From assembly GCA_946621195.1 (NCBI GenBank), contig CAMOOH010000001.1, positions 1 to 64,000 on the forward strand: a stretch of DNA of 64,000 nucleotides. Reading direction: 5' to 3'. The notes below the pieces were generated by a model. That model was not told the DNA's origin. It did no database searches and saw only the letters and a program-made list of their open reading frames with translations. The DNA comes from Eubacterium_F sp003453515. GTDB lineage: Bacteria; Bacillota; Clostridia; Lachnospirales; Lachnospiraceae. Made by a program: the position numbers and the translations under genes. Positions 43,782-51,854 of the stretch are shown piece after piece. Each line of letters opens with the position of its first letter. The first letter of the stretch is position 1.

Positions 43782-44527
43782 GAGAGAAATTCCTTAAGCC
43801 TCGGATCCCTCGGGTCATCAAAAAACTCACCCGGAGGACGATCCTCCTTTATCCTTCCCTCATCTATAAAAATGACCCTGTTGGCGACCTCCTTGGCAAA
43901 GCCCATCTCATGTGTGACGATGATCATGGTCATGCCCTCGTTCGCCAGCTCCTTCATAAGATCCAAGACCTCGCCGACCATCTCGGGATCGAGCGCCGAT
44001 GTCGGCTCGTCAAAAAGAATCACATCAGGATTCATGGCAAGAGCCCTGACTATCGCGACCCTCTGCTTTTGTCCTCCCGAAAGGGTCGAGGGATACGCTC
44101 CCGCCTTGTCCTCCAGTCCGATCCTCTCGAGAAGCTCCATGGCGTTGGTGTTTTCCTCCGCCATTATCATTTTTCTTGATTTTTTATCAAACTTTTTGTC
44201 GCTGTGTGTCCTGACATATATCGGTGCTAGCGATATGTTTTGCAGCACCGTTTTGTTGTTGAACAGGTTGAAATGCTGAAACACCATCCCCATATGTCTT
44301 CTGTGGATATTGATATCCACACTCATATCCGCTATGTCCACACCGTTGAATATGATCTGTCCCCCGTCCGGATCCTCCATACAGTTGAGACAGCGCAAAA
44401 ATGTCGACTTGCCCGAGCCCGATGGTCCGGTGATCACGACGATATCGCCTTTATTTACATGAAGATCAATTCCGTCCAAGACCCTTACGCCGTTAAAGTC
44501 CTTTTTAAGATCAATTACGTCTATCAC
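43769..44527 (-). CDS. Polar amino-acid ABC transporter ATPase (GlnQ type)
   Basis: A 252-residue ATPase. Walker A is GPSGSGKSTFLR, signature LSGGQKQRVAIVRAL, Walker B ILFDEPTSALDPEMV, and H-loop IIVTHEMGFAKEVANRV. These features, with FQHFNLFNNKTVL, mark the polar amino-acid (PAAT) importer class. There is an insert of about 15 basic residues (SDKKFDKKSRKM) compared with GlnQ. The permease gene overlaps its start by 17 bases. Confidence 0.93.
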   Translation of the reverse strand: MIDVIDLKKDFNGVRVLDGIDLHVNKGDIVVITGPSGSGKSTFLRCLNCMEDPDGGQIIFNGVDIADMSVDINIHRRHMGMVFQHFNLFNNKTVLQNISLAPIYVRTHSDKKFDKKSRKMIMAEENTNAMELLERIGLEDKAGAYPSTLSGGQKQRVAIVRALAMNPDVILFDEPTSALDPEMVGEVLDLMKELANEGMTMIIVTHEMGFAKEVANRVIFIDEGRIKEDRPPGEFFDDPRDPRLKEFLSKVL

Positions 44528-45221
44528 TTTTTCTCAGGCTCCTTTCCATAAAATGTATACCGATACTGATGATCACCACCAGCACGATATATATTGCCGC
44601 CATCACAAGGTAAGGAACCATGAATTCATAGCTGTTGGTACCGATATAGTTAAACGCGGTATACAGATCGGTAGCACCGACAAAGCTTACGACCGACGTA
44701 TCCTTGATCAGCATGATAAATTCATTACCGAGAGTAGGCAGTATATTTTTCACCGCCTGGGGTATAACGATCAGCCTCATGGTCGTAACAAAGCTTAGGC
44801 CTACCGCGCGCCCCGCCTCCATCTGACCCGGGTCTACGGAAAGTATCCCGCTTCGCATGATCTCTGATACATATGCTCCGGAGTTCAGCCCGAATACAAG
44901 TATCGACACATTGACCGGAGACATCTTCGCCCCGAGTACGGGGAGCAGCACATAATACATGATCAGAAGCTGTACGACCATCGGAGTGCCTCTGAACAGT
45001 CCGACATAAAAGCTGCAGAACCCGTTCAGTATACGCATAATGAGCTTATACTTCGGCGCGACCCTGACAGCCGCTATGATCATGCCTATAAGTGTGCCTA
45101 TTATCAGACCGACGACCGCTATGATAAGCGTGTTCCTCAGCCCCTCAAGCACCTTATCCGATCCGCCGTAATTAATAAAAATATCAACAAATTGATCCCA
45201 CTTTTGTCCGAAATCACCCAT
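44511..45221 (-). CDS. Polar amino-acid ABC transporter permease (GlnP/HisM type)
   Basis: A 236-residue inner-membrane permease with about five helices and the HisM EAA loop MEAGRAVGLSFVTTMRLIVI. GLFRGTPMVVQLLI is the usual family motif. AGGAG nine bases upstream supports the ATG. It probably forms a homodimer with the ATPase and the binding protein of this operon. Confidence 0.92.
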   Translation of the reverse strand: MGDFGQKWDQFVDIFINYGGSDKVLEGLRNTLIIAVVGLIIGTLIGMIIAAVRVAPKYKLIMRILNGFCSFYVGLFRGTPMVVQLLIMYYVLLPVLGAKMSPVNVSILVFGLNSGAYVSEIMRSGILSVDPGQMEAGRAVGLSFVTTMRLIVIPQAVKNILPTLGNEFIMLIKDTSVVSFVGATDLYTAFNYIGTNSYEFMVPYLVMAAIYIVLVVIISIGIHFMERSLRKSDRRN

Positions 45222-45256
45222 GCTACAAAGCTCCTATCACAATACCGTTTCTACTG

Positions 45257-46135
45257 TCAATTCATGGAATTGAGTGCATCCGTGATACACTTCGCGGGTG
45301 CGGAATCTATGATCACATAGTCGATATTTCCGTTGATCATATCCTGACATGCCAGTGACCCGTTCTTGTATCCGACGGTCGAGACCGGAAGCTTCTCAAA
45401 TCCGGCTTCCTCATCTCCCTCGCAGTACATCTTTCCGGTAGTACCGTTTTGCACACCGATCTTTACCGACGAATCCTTTGCCATCAGCGCGGCATTTATG
45501 GAGGCTGCATCCTTCATGGCATCGAACTCGGTATCATCCCCTTTTACGATAAGTCGCTGGGATGCATTATAATAGGGATCTGTAAACTCAACATACTTCC
45601 TGCGCGACTCCTTTATCGTGAGACCGCTCATGGCAATGTCGCATTTGTGCTGACCTATGGAAAGGCAGACAGCATCAAAATCCATGTTCTGTATGACAAG
45701 CTCCTTGCCAAGCTTCTTGGCAAGAGCATCAGCTATCTCCATATCGATACCGAGGTACTTGTCACCCTTGGTATACTCAAACGGCTCGAAGCCCGCGTTG
45801 GTTGCCACAACGAGCTGATCCTTTGATTCATCCGGTGCAGCGGATGTGACCGCTACCGGCTCCCCATCACCGAAATAGTGATTGCATATCTCGTCAAACT
45901 TACCGTTAGATACTATCTCCTTGATAAAATCGTTGGTTTGTTTAAGCAGCTCCGGCTGATCCTTGTCTACGCCAAAGGCATACTCCTCACTTGAAAGGTC
46001 GACATCGATCACCTTAAGCGCTTTACCTGAGGTTTCTCCCTGATCCTTACCTTCCGAGCCTCCGCATCCTGTCATAAGCATCACACTCATCAGCGCCATA
46101 AGCATGATGGCGCCTGTCTTTTTTAATACTTTCAT
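45257..46135 (-). CDS. Amino-acid-binding lipoprotein, apparently circularly permuted
   Basis: A 292-residue lipoprotein; the lipobox LMTGC puts the lipidated Cys at residue 24. Residues ~107-292 hold the normal order of an SBP_bac_3 domain, from DQLVVATNAGFEPFEYTKGD to NIDYVIIDSAPAKCITDALN, and then the protein ends. The segment expected next in this family (KVIDxxLxxEEYAxxVxKxxxELL...FDEIxxxYFG) is absent there. It stands instead at the N-terminus, residues ~39-90, as LKVIDVDLSSEEYAFGVDK through EICNHYFGDG. The two pieces together make one complete domain, so the protein looks like a natural circular permutation. GGAGG eight bases upstream fixes the ATG at 46135. Confidence 0.9.
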   Translation of the reverse strand: MKVLKKTGAIMLMALMSVMLMTGCGGSEGKDQGETSGKALKVIDVDLSSEEYAFGVDKDQPELLKQTNDFIKEIVSNGKFDEICNHYFGDGEPVAVTSAAPDESKDQLVVATNAGFEPFEYTKGDKYLGIDMEIADALAKKLGKELVIQNMDFDAVCLSIGQHKCDIAMSGLTIKESRRKYVEFTDPYYNASQRLIVKGDDTEFDAMKDAASINAALMAKDSSVKIGVQNGTTGKMYCEGDEEAGFEKLPVSTVGYKNGSLACQDMINGNIDYVIIDSAPAKCITDALNSMN

Positions 46136-46195
46136 CTTTTTTTCCTCCATTATTTTCCTTGAAGATACATGCATCCGAAATTCCGAATGGTAACA

Positions 46196-46224
46196 ATTAT
46201 AACACATATTCATCACAGTAGCAA
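46196..46224 (-). promoter_or_regulatory. Promoter of the amino-acid ABC operon
   Basis: On the minus strand TTGCTA (46219-46224) and TATAAT (46196-46201) are 17 bases apart, with TG one base before the -10. It lies 60 bases upstream of the binding-protein gene. Confidence 0.8.
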
Positions 46225-46254
46225 GGAAAAGATTTTACGCCACTGTCAGTCAGC

Positions 46255-46279
46255 GGAGCGCCGGATCGACCGGTGCTCC
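46255..46279. terminator. GC-rich hairpin after rsmF
   Basis: GGAGCGCCGG and CCGGTGCTCC form a 10-base stem with one wobble pair around ATCGA, 12 bases beyond the rsmF stop. There is no U-tract on either side, so it may act as a weak terminator or 3'-end stabiliser. Confidence 0.45.
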
Positions 46280-46290
46280 CTTAAGGGCTG

Positions 46291-47808
46291 CTACATCAAT
46301 CTCCACCCGGGATGATATTTGTTCTTCAGCAGTGTTTTCGTCAGCTTCCCCCAGCCCAGAGGGTAGCCGTCAACACAGACCAGCACGTATCCGTCAGAGC
46401 CGCACTCGTCAGGCTGCACCCTTACAGACTCCCCCTTCAGATATCTGATGACTCTCTCGTCATCCGCATCCATATTCAGGGTATTCCTATACTCATCCTT
46501 CCTAAGCGCCATCGCAAGCGCCTGTGACGGTTCAAATCTGTTTTTTTTGCACTCCCCCAAAAACAAACCCTTTCGTATGAACCTAAGCCCCCTCACATCC
46601 GGCATATCACCTGTATTTCCATACAGCATGCCCTCATGTGACTCGATCAGCGCAGGATCCGGCTCCCATATAAGTCCCGATGCAAACTCGCTCCACGCCC
46701 CTGACTCATCCTTGTTCATCCTTCCGGACCTGTTCGATCTGCCGGCAGTATCCCTTTTCCTGTCTGATCTCCTTCGGGAGCCATTCGCCTCGTGTCCCGG
46801 TCCGTCATAAGGCTTACCTTCCGTCTGACCACCTGCAATATCCGCCTTGTGAAACAGCGCCAGAAAATGTCCCTCGCCCTCCATCCTATGAGGAAATATC
46901 CTGGCACACTTTTTCAGGTCAGCTATGCCTCCTTCGACCGCCTCCGGCATACCGCTTACAAAGCCGTCGTACCACTCGATGTCCGCGAGTGACAGGGTCG
47001 GATCCTCACTAAGTATCTTCATCACCGTTCCCTCATCCTCGACAGGAGAGAAGGTACATGTGGAATACAAAAGATATCCTCCCGGTGCAAGCATCGGAAG
47101 CGCATGCGAAACTATGTCATACTGCATCGCGGCGTACTGCGCGGGGGAATCCGGCGTCCACGACTTCACCATGTCGGGATCCTTGCGAAACATACCCTCA
47201 CCCGAGCACGGAGCATCGATAAGTATCTTGTTAAAATACCCCTTAAAATACTGTTCAAGCTTCTGCGGATATTCGGTCGTTATTATCGCATTTTTAACAC
47301 CGAATAATTCGATATTTTTTTGCAATGCCTTCGCACGCTTTACGCTTATATCATTTGTTATTATTATGCCCTGCCTACCGTCATTATGTAGGCGCTTATC
47401 CTCCGGTCCATTGTCGTAGGATTTGCCTGTCATAAGTCTCGCCGCGAGCTCCGTCGACTTTCCTCCCGGAGCCGCACACAGATCAAGCACCCTGTCCCCG
47501 GGGGCTATCGGCAGTCTCGATGCGGGAGTCATGGCAGAGGGATCCTGCAGATAGTAAAGACCGGCGAAGTAATAGGGATGCTTCGCCGGTTTATACATAT
47601 CGCCGTCATAATAATAACCGTTATTTATATACGGTATTTTTTTTATCGGAAAGGGGGCTATCCTTTCAAACTCTTCGGGAGTTATTTTCAGGGTATTTAC
47701 CCTGAGTCCATACAGCCTCGGCTTTTCAAACGCCCTTATATAATCAGGGTAATCCTCCTTCAAAAGGCGCTTCATATTCTCCAGATATTCATCGGGTAAC
47801 GATATCAA
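46291..47808 (-). CDS. rsmF: RsmF/RsmB-type rRNA m5C methyltransferase
   Basis: A 505-residue SAM-dependent RNA m5C methyltransferase of the NOL1/NOP2/Sun family. The SAM motif is LDLCAAPGGKSTELAAR, the releasing Cys is in DAPCSGEGMFRKDP and the catalytic Cys in YSTCTFSPVEDEG. The C-terminal third includes a basic linker (RRRSDRKRDTAG) and a PUA-like end (GYPLGWGKLTKTLLKNKYHPGW), as in RsmF/YebU-type enzymes. The start is TTG 47808 with GGAGG six bases upstream. It is 30 bases after the pseudo-C39 gene and may be the last gene of that operon. Confidence 0.9.
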   Translation of the reverse strand: MISLPDEYLENMKRLLKEDYPDYIRAFEKPRLYGLRVNTLKITPEEFERIAPFPIKKIPYINNGYYYDGDMYKPAKHPYYFAGLYYLQDPSAMTPASRLPIAPGDRVLDLCAAPGGKSTELAARLMTGKSYDNGPEDKRLHNDGRQGIIITNDISVKRAKALQKNIELFGVKNAIITTEYPQKLEQYFKGYFNKILIDAPCSGEGMFRKDPDMVKSWTPDSPAQYAAMQYDIVSHALPMLAPGGYLLYSTCTFSPVEDEGTVMKILSEDPTLSLADIEWYDGFVSGMPEAVEGGIADLKKCARIFPHRMEGEGHFLALFHKADIAGGQTEGKPYDGPGHEANGSRRRSDRKRDTAGRSNRSGRMNKDESGAWSEFASGLIWEPDPALIESHEGMLYGNTGDMPDVRGLRFIRKGLFLGECKKNRFEPSQALAMALRKDEYRNTLNMDADDERVIRYLKGESVRVQPDECGSDGYVLVCVDGYPLGWGKLTKTLLKNKYHPGWRLM

Positions 47809-47838
47809 CTCCTGCCTCCAATCACATCTAGGGATCCA

Positions 47839-50358
47839 TCATCCCATGTATGACATAAACCTGTTGCCGTTATTTTTGAAAAATTCCTCGAACTTTGTCC
47901 TGCTCACAGTCCGCTTTCCGACATCGGGATCGTATATCACAAGCTCCTTTAACGTGTAGCCCGCGATAACCACTCCCTTGTTGTCATATGTCATCGCGAT
48001 CACAGGCTTGTTGTTGCTGACAAAGTATATGACCTGATCAAGCGTACACCCCTTGAGGTTCAGCGGATGCGCTATGTTTTCCTCCAGCATCTCATAGGGC
48101 GTCATCTTGGTCGCCGTCAGCACCTGAGGTGAGATATTGTTATCAGCGGCTACCTGGAGTATCATCGATGCGCACGCCGCGAGATTTGACACGTTGTTTC
48201 CGGTTTTGATAAGAGTTATATCACCTATATTGTTTTGGTTGAATGCTCCGCTTCTCTCCCATACGACCTTGTGGTCTCCGGATATGACAACTCCCATCTG
48301 CGCATCCGCCTCCTTGATCGCCTTTCTGACATCCTCATACGACTTGGTGATCCTTCCGTTCGCGGATACATAATAGTTCATGACCTTGGGCGGCTCCAGC
48401 CTGACCATGCGGTTATTTGTCCTGATGTACTCTGGCGCGGTCACCTCCTTCGGCTTTGCGGGTATGGTAAAGGTCGACGGGAACTTTATATACCACTCGG
48501 TCAACGACTTTGTTGTAAGCCTTGATGTGTACGAGAATTTGGACGCCTGTATGGACGATCTGTTTAGTATCGAATCCTCGCCGGCATTTTTGTAGCTGTC
48601 TCCCGACTTCTTGCACAGCTTGATCGTCACCACGTTTCCGGATCCGACTGCATTTTTCACGTAGTAGCCTTCGTTCTCATAGGTTTTTACGACCTCGCCC
48701 GACGTGTCTGATATCAGAAGCTTGTAGCAGGGTATGATCCTCGTTCCGTCAGCCTGTTTCTTGATATCATTTTTATGTACATAGCCGTACACCACATTGC
48801 TTTCTATAGTGCCCAGCAGTCTTATGTAGGAGTCCTCATCGGGCGACTGTATGAGCTGATGCTCGTCGTTTTCGAGATTGTATATGGTTATGCTTTCACC
48901 GTACCCTCTGGTGAGCGAGGATGACCATACATAACAGTTGGAATTCTCCATGGTCTTAAACGAGATATCCTTTACATTTTGCTGGAGTACCTCGAGTCGC
49001 CCGCCTGAGATGTTGTATGCGTATACGGTATTGGCAACGGTGAAATAAAATACGTCTCTCGGACTTACGTAGCTGTAGTTTTCAAAGTCAACACTCAGCT
49101 GTCTGTACGAGGTATCCATGGGAAGATTTACCAGCTCTTCGAGCTCTCCCTCTGTCGTATATCTGTACAGAGCGATCCCGACATCGCCCTCATAGGCGCC
49201 TCTGGGCTGATATCCGACTACACAGAAGAACAGGGCGTCGCTTTCATCGACCGCCACAAGCCTGATATCATTTTCATTGTAGGATCTTCTCAGATAGTCT
49301 GCATCCTCACTGTATATACTGTATAGAACATGCACCGTGTTGGATGACATATCGTAAAAATAAAGCTTTCCGTTTCTCGAATAATAAAGACCCTTTCCGT
49401 CCTTTGTCGGAAGAAGCTTTCCGCTTGTTTTGTTTGTTATGCCGAGCTTCAGCTGAGAGCCCGCAACGTTGGTCATCTGCACATCGTACTCAGCCTCCAT
49501 CGTTCTCTCGAAGGCGAGCAAATAGTTGCTTCCCGATGCATGTCTGACGCGATAAAACTCTTTTATCTGATAGTTCTCCGTCCCCGACGCGGTGTTGGCG
49601 CGCACAAAATAATTGTACTGCACGCACGCCGTCTCCATATTGTATTCCTTGATGGTTATATACTCATCCGATATTATCTTCGGAGACATCCCCGCCCATG
49701 TTACAAGATCGGAGCTCGAGCCTATATTTACCCTCGCAAGCGAAGAATTCCTGTTGTTGAGATCGGGCTCAAGATACTTTGCGATCTCCTCCACCTTGCT
49801 CTTTTTGAAGGTATTATCATGAAATTCCTTTACAAATGCAAGCTTGTCATCGAGTCCCGAATCATCCATATACAGCTTGATCCTCGTATAGTAGTGGACC
49901 TCTCTTCCGTCCGAGAGCACCCCCGAGAGATCCATGATATACTCGGTCGATGTCAGCATCGCATAAGACAACACAAGCCTTACCTCTCTTTGTTCCGAGG
50001 TAAAGCCCTTCACTGTCTGTGTATCGTATACTTCCCCTGTTTCCTTATCTATGATCCTGTAGCCAAGCTCCGTCAGATAGGTATCAGCCTCACTTATGTG
50101 AATCGTCATGGTCTTTTTTTCATCAAGAGGGGTCATGGACTCCCTTATGACACCGACCGTGAGCGGCGCATTGTAACCATACAGAGGATTGATCGTATGT
50201 CCTCCGGTCTCGACCATAAGTATCGGAAAGGTTTCCTTGCTCAGGCTCTGCGGATCAGCCTCGACCTCATACGAGGTCGTCATCCTCTGTCCGAAAAACA
50301 ACAGCGCTCCCGCAAATACGATCAAAAGCCCGACTGCCTTATAAATGATCTTTGCCAT
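47839..50358 (-). CDS. Membrane-anchored protein with degenerate C39-peptidase-like domain
   Basis: An 839-residue protein. One N-terminal helix (residues ~5-24) anchors a large extracytoplasmic part with a beta-rich, propeller-like middle (repeats of GKLYFYDMSS, DVFYFTVANTVYAYN, ESITIYNLEND). The last ~120 residues follow the C39 fold: Cys729 in NLAACASMILQVAADN, CTLDQVIYFVSNNKPVIAMT, then GVVIAGYTLKELVIYDPDVG. The catalytic His expected before the DP motif is replaced in DNKGVVIAGY, so it is probably a non-peptidase that binds rather than cuts. It follows two GGDEF-EAL genes by 11 bases. No assigned function. Confidence 0.72.
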   Translation of the reverse strand: MAKIIYKAVGLLIVFAGALLFFGQRMTTSYEVEADPQSLSKETFPILMVETGGHTINPLYGYNAPLTVGVIRESMTPLDEKKTMTIHISEADTYLTELGYRIIDKETGEVYDTQTVKGFTSEQREVRLVLSYAMLTSTEYIMDLSGVLSDGREVHYYTRIKLYMDDSGLDDKLAFVKEFHDNTFKKSKVEEIAKYLEPDLNNRNSSLARVNIGSSSDLVTWAGMSPKIISDEYITIKEYNMETACVQYNYFVRANTASGTENYQIKEFYRVRHASGSNYLLAFERTMEAEYDVQMTNVAGSQLKLGITNKTSGKLLPTKDGKGLYYSRNGKLYFYDMSSNTVHVLYSIYSEDADYLRRSYNENDIRLVAVDESDALFFCVVGYQPRGAYEGDVGIALYRYTTEGELEELVNLPMDTSYRQLSVDFENYSYVSPRDVFYFTVANTVYAYNISGGRLEVLQQNVKDISFKTMENSNCYVWSSSLTRGYGESITIYNLENDEHQLIQSPDEDSYIRLLGTIESNVVYGYVHKNDIKKQADGTRIIPCYKLLISDTSGEVVKTYENEGYYVKNAVGSGNVVTIKLCKKSGDSYKNAGEDSILNRSSIQASKFSYTSRLTTKSLTEWYIKFPSTFTIPAKPKEVTAPEYIRTNNRMVRLEPPKVMNYYVSANGRITKSYEDVRKAIKEADAQMGVVISGDHKVVWERSGAFNQNNIGDITLIKTGNNVSNLAACASMILQVAADNNISPQVLTATKMTPYEMLEENIAHPLNLKGCTLDQVIYFVSNNKPVIAMTYDNKGVVIAGYTLKELVIYDPDVGKRTVSRTKFEEFFKNNGNRFMSYMG

Positions 50359-50369
50359 ATCCTACTTCC

Positions 50370-51836
50370 TTACGAAAAAGCCAGCTTCTCGAATTCGTTG
50401 ACCGAAAGCGGCTTAAAAAATACATAGCCCTGTATCAGGTCACAATTCATATCACGTAAAAACTCCACCTGCTCGGTTATCTCGACACCCTCCGATACCG
50501 TCTTTAGATCAAGCGCCTGCGCAAGCCTTATCACGCTCTTGATGACATCCTTCCCTCTCTTGTCATCCTCGCTGCTCTTGAAAAATACTCTGTCGAGTTT
50601 GAGCGTGTCGACCTTCACATCCTTCAGCATATTCAGCGACGAGTAACCGCTTCCGAAATCGTCGATGGAGCAGGTCATACCGAGCTTATGTATCCTCGAC
50701 ACCAAATCGTTGAGCGCATCAAGATCGTTGTAAAACAGCGACTCGGTAAGCTCTATCTCGATAGACCCCGGCGGTATGTCATACTTCTCGTATATCGCCT
50801 CATAATACTCAAAAAAATCCGGTACCTCAAAGTGACATCTTGACAGATTTACCGAGACCGGTATCTGTCTGTAGCCCAGTGTGTTCCATCTGTCCACCAT
50901 CTTGCAGACCTCTTCGAACATAAATATATCTATATTTATAACAAAGCCGTTCTGCTCGAAAAGAGGAATAAACTCATTGGGATATATCATTCCCTCCTCG
51001 GGATCCATCCATCTTATAAGCGCTTCCGCTCCCGCGATCCTGTCATTCGCAAGGTCGACCTTGGGCTGCAGGAAGGGGATAAAGTGTCCTCTCGCCATGG
51101 CGGTGTGCATCTTCTGCTCCAGGTCGCGATCCCTGTTCATCCGCTGGCGATCCTTGTCATCATATATACCGAGCGGCACGCGGTAGTTGTTGAACGAGAT
51201 ATTTTTCCTGCCGAGATTCGCCCTCTCCAGCATGGCTCCGACCTCGAGATCCTCCGCCGGGTCGATCACGTATACTCCATAAAACATGACGATGCCGTAC
51301 GGTATGCCTTCCTTGTCAGAGAGCTCGGCAAACCTGTCGGATATCTTTTTAAGCCTCTCGTCCAGCTTATCTATATCGAGATAGTGCATGAGTATGCCGA
51401 AGTTGTCCGCCATCAGACGCCCCGAGACCTCGTCCCATCCAAGCTCGCTGTCGATGATGCGCTGAATGCTTCTAAGTATTGAATCCCCCTCGGCGTCTCC
51501 GTAGGTATCGTTGATAAGCTTGAACCTGTCGATGTTTGCATGAACCATGACAAATGAATGGTTCGTGCCGACGATGTTTTTGGCAAGCCTCTCAAACTGC
51601 TTACGGTTGTTGCCCCCGGTCACATCATCCCTTCCGAACTGTCTGTATATGAGAAGATACTTGGTAAAGAGTATGGCAACAAACGCACCTGCCGCGATGA
51701 TCAGCACGACCACGCGCATGTACAAGTCACGCCCCTCCAGCCAGTATAACAACAGTAATAAAAATACCGCAGCCACCACAAGATCAGCCAGCAGCATAAA
51801 ACCGATCATTTTTATCTTCTGTAAAAATACCCTCAT
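50370..51836 (-). CDS. Membrane GGDEF-EAL protein, degenerate GGDEF
   Basis: A 488-residue protein with two membrane helices (~10-60), a GGDEF-like domain whose signature reads RLMADNFG (inactive as a cyclase), and an EAL domain with all main motifs: AEALIRW, VNLSRCHF, IELTESLF, DDFGSGYSSL, LKLDRVF and EGVEITEQ. It is predicted to hydrolyse c-di-GMP, with the degenerate GGDEF as a possible GTP-responsive regulator. AGAGG ten bases upstream supports the start. It lies 18 bases from the next GGDEF-EAL gene upstream. Confidence 0.88.
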   Translation of the reverse strand: MRVFLQKIKMIGFMLLADLVVAAVFLLLLLYWLEGRDLYMRVVVLIIAAGAFVAILFTKYLLIYRQFGRDDVTGGNNRKQFERLAKNIVGTNHSFVMVHANIDRFKLINDTYGDAEGDSILRSIQRIIDSELGWDEVSGRLMADNFGILMHYLDIDKLDERLKKISDRFAELSDKEGIPYGIVMFYGVYVIDPAEDLEVGAMLERANLGRKNISFNNYRVPLGIYDDKDRQRMNRDRDLEQKMHTAMARGHFIPFLQPKVDLANDRIAGAEALIRWMDPEEGMIYPNEFIPLFEQNGFVINIDIFMFEEVCKMVDRWNTLGYRQIPVSVNLSRCHFEVPDFFEYYEAIYEKYDIPPGSIEIELTESLFYNDLDALNDLVSRIHKLGMTCSIDDFGSGYSSLNMLKDVKVDTLKLDRVFFKSSEDDKRGKDVIKSVIRLAQALDLKTVSEGVEITEQVEFLRDMNCDLIQGYVFFKPLSVNEFEKLAFS

Positions 51837-51854
51837 CTTACAAAAACCTCTGCC

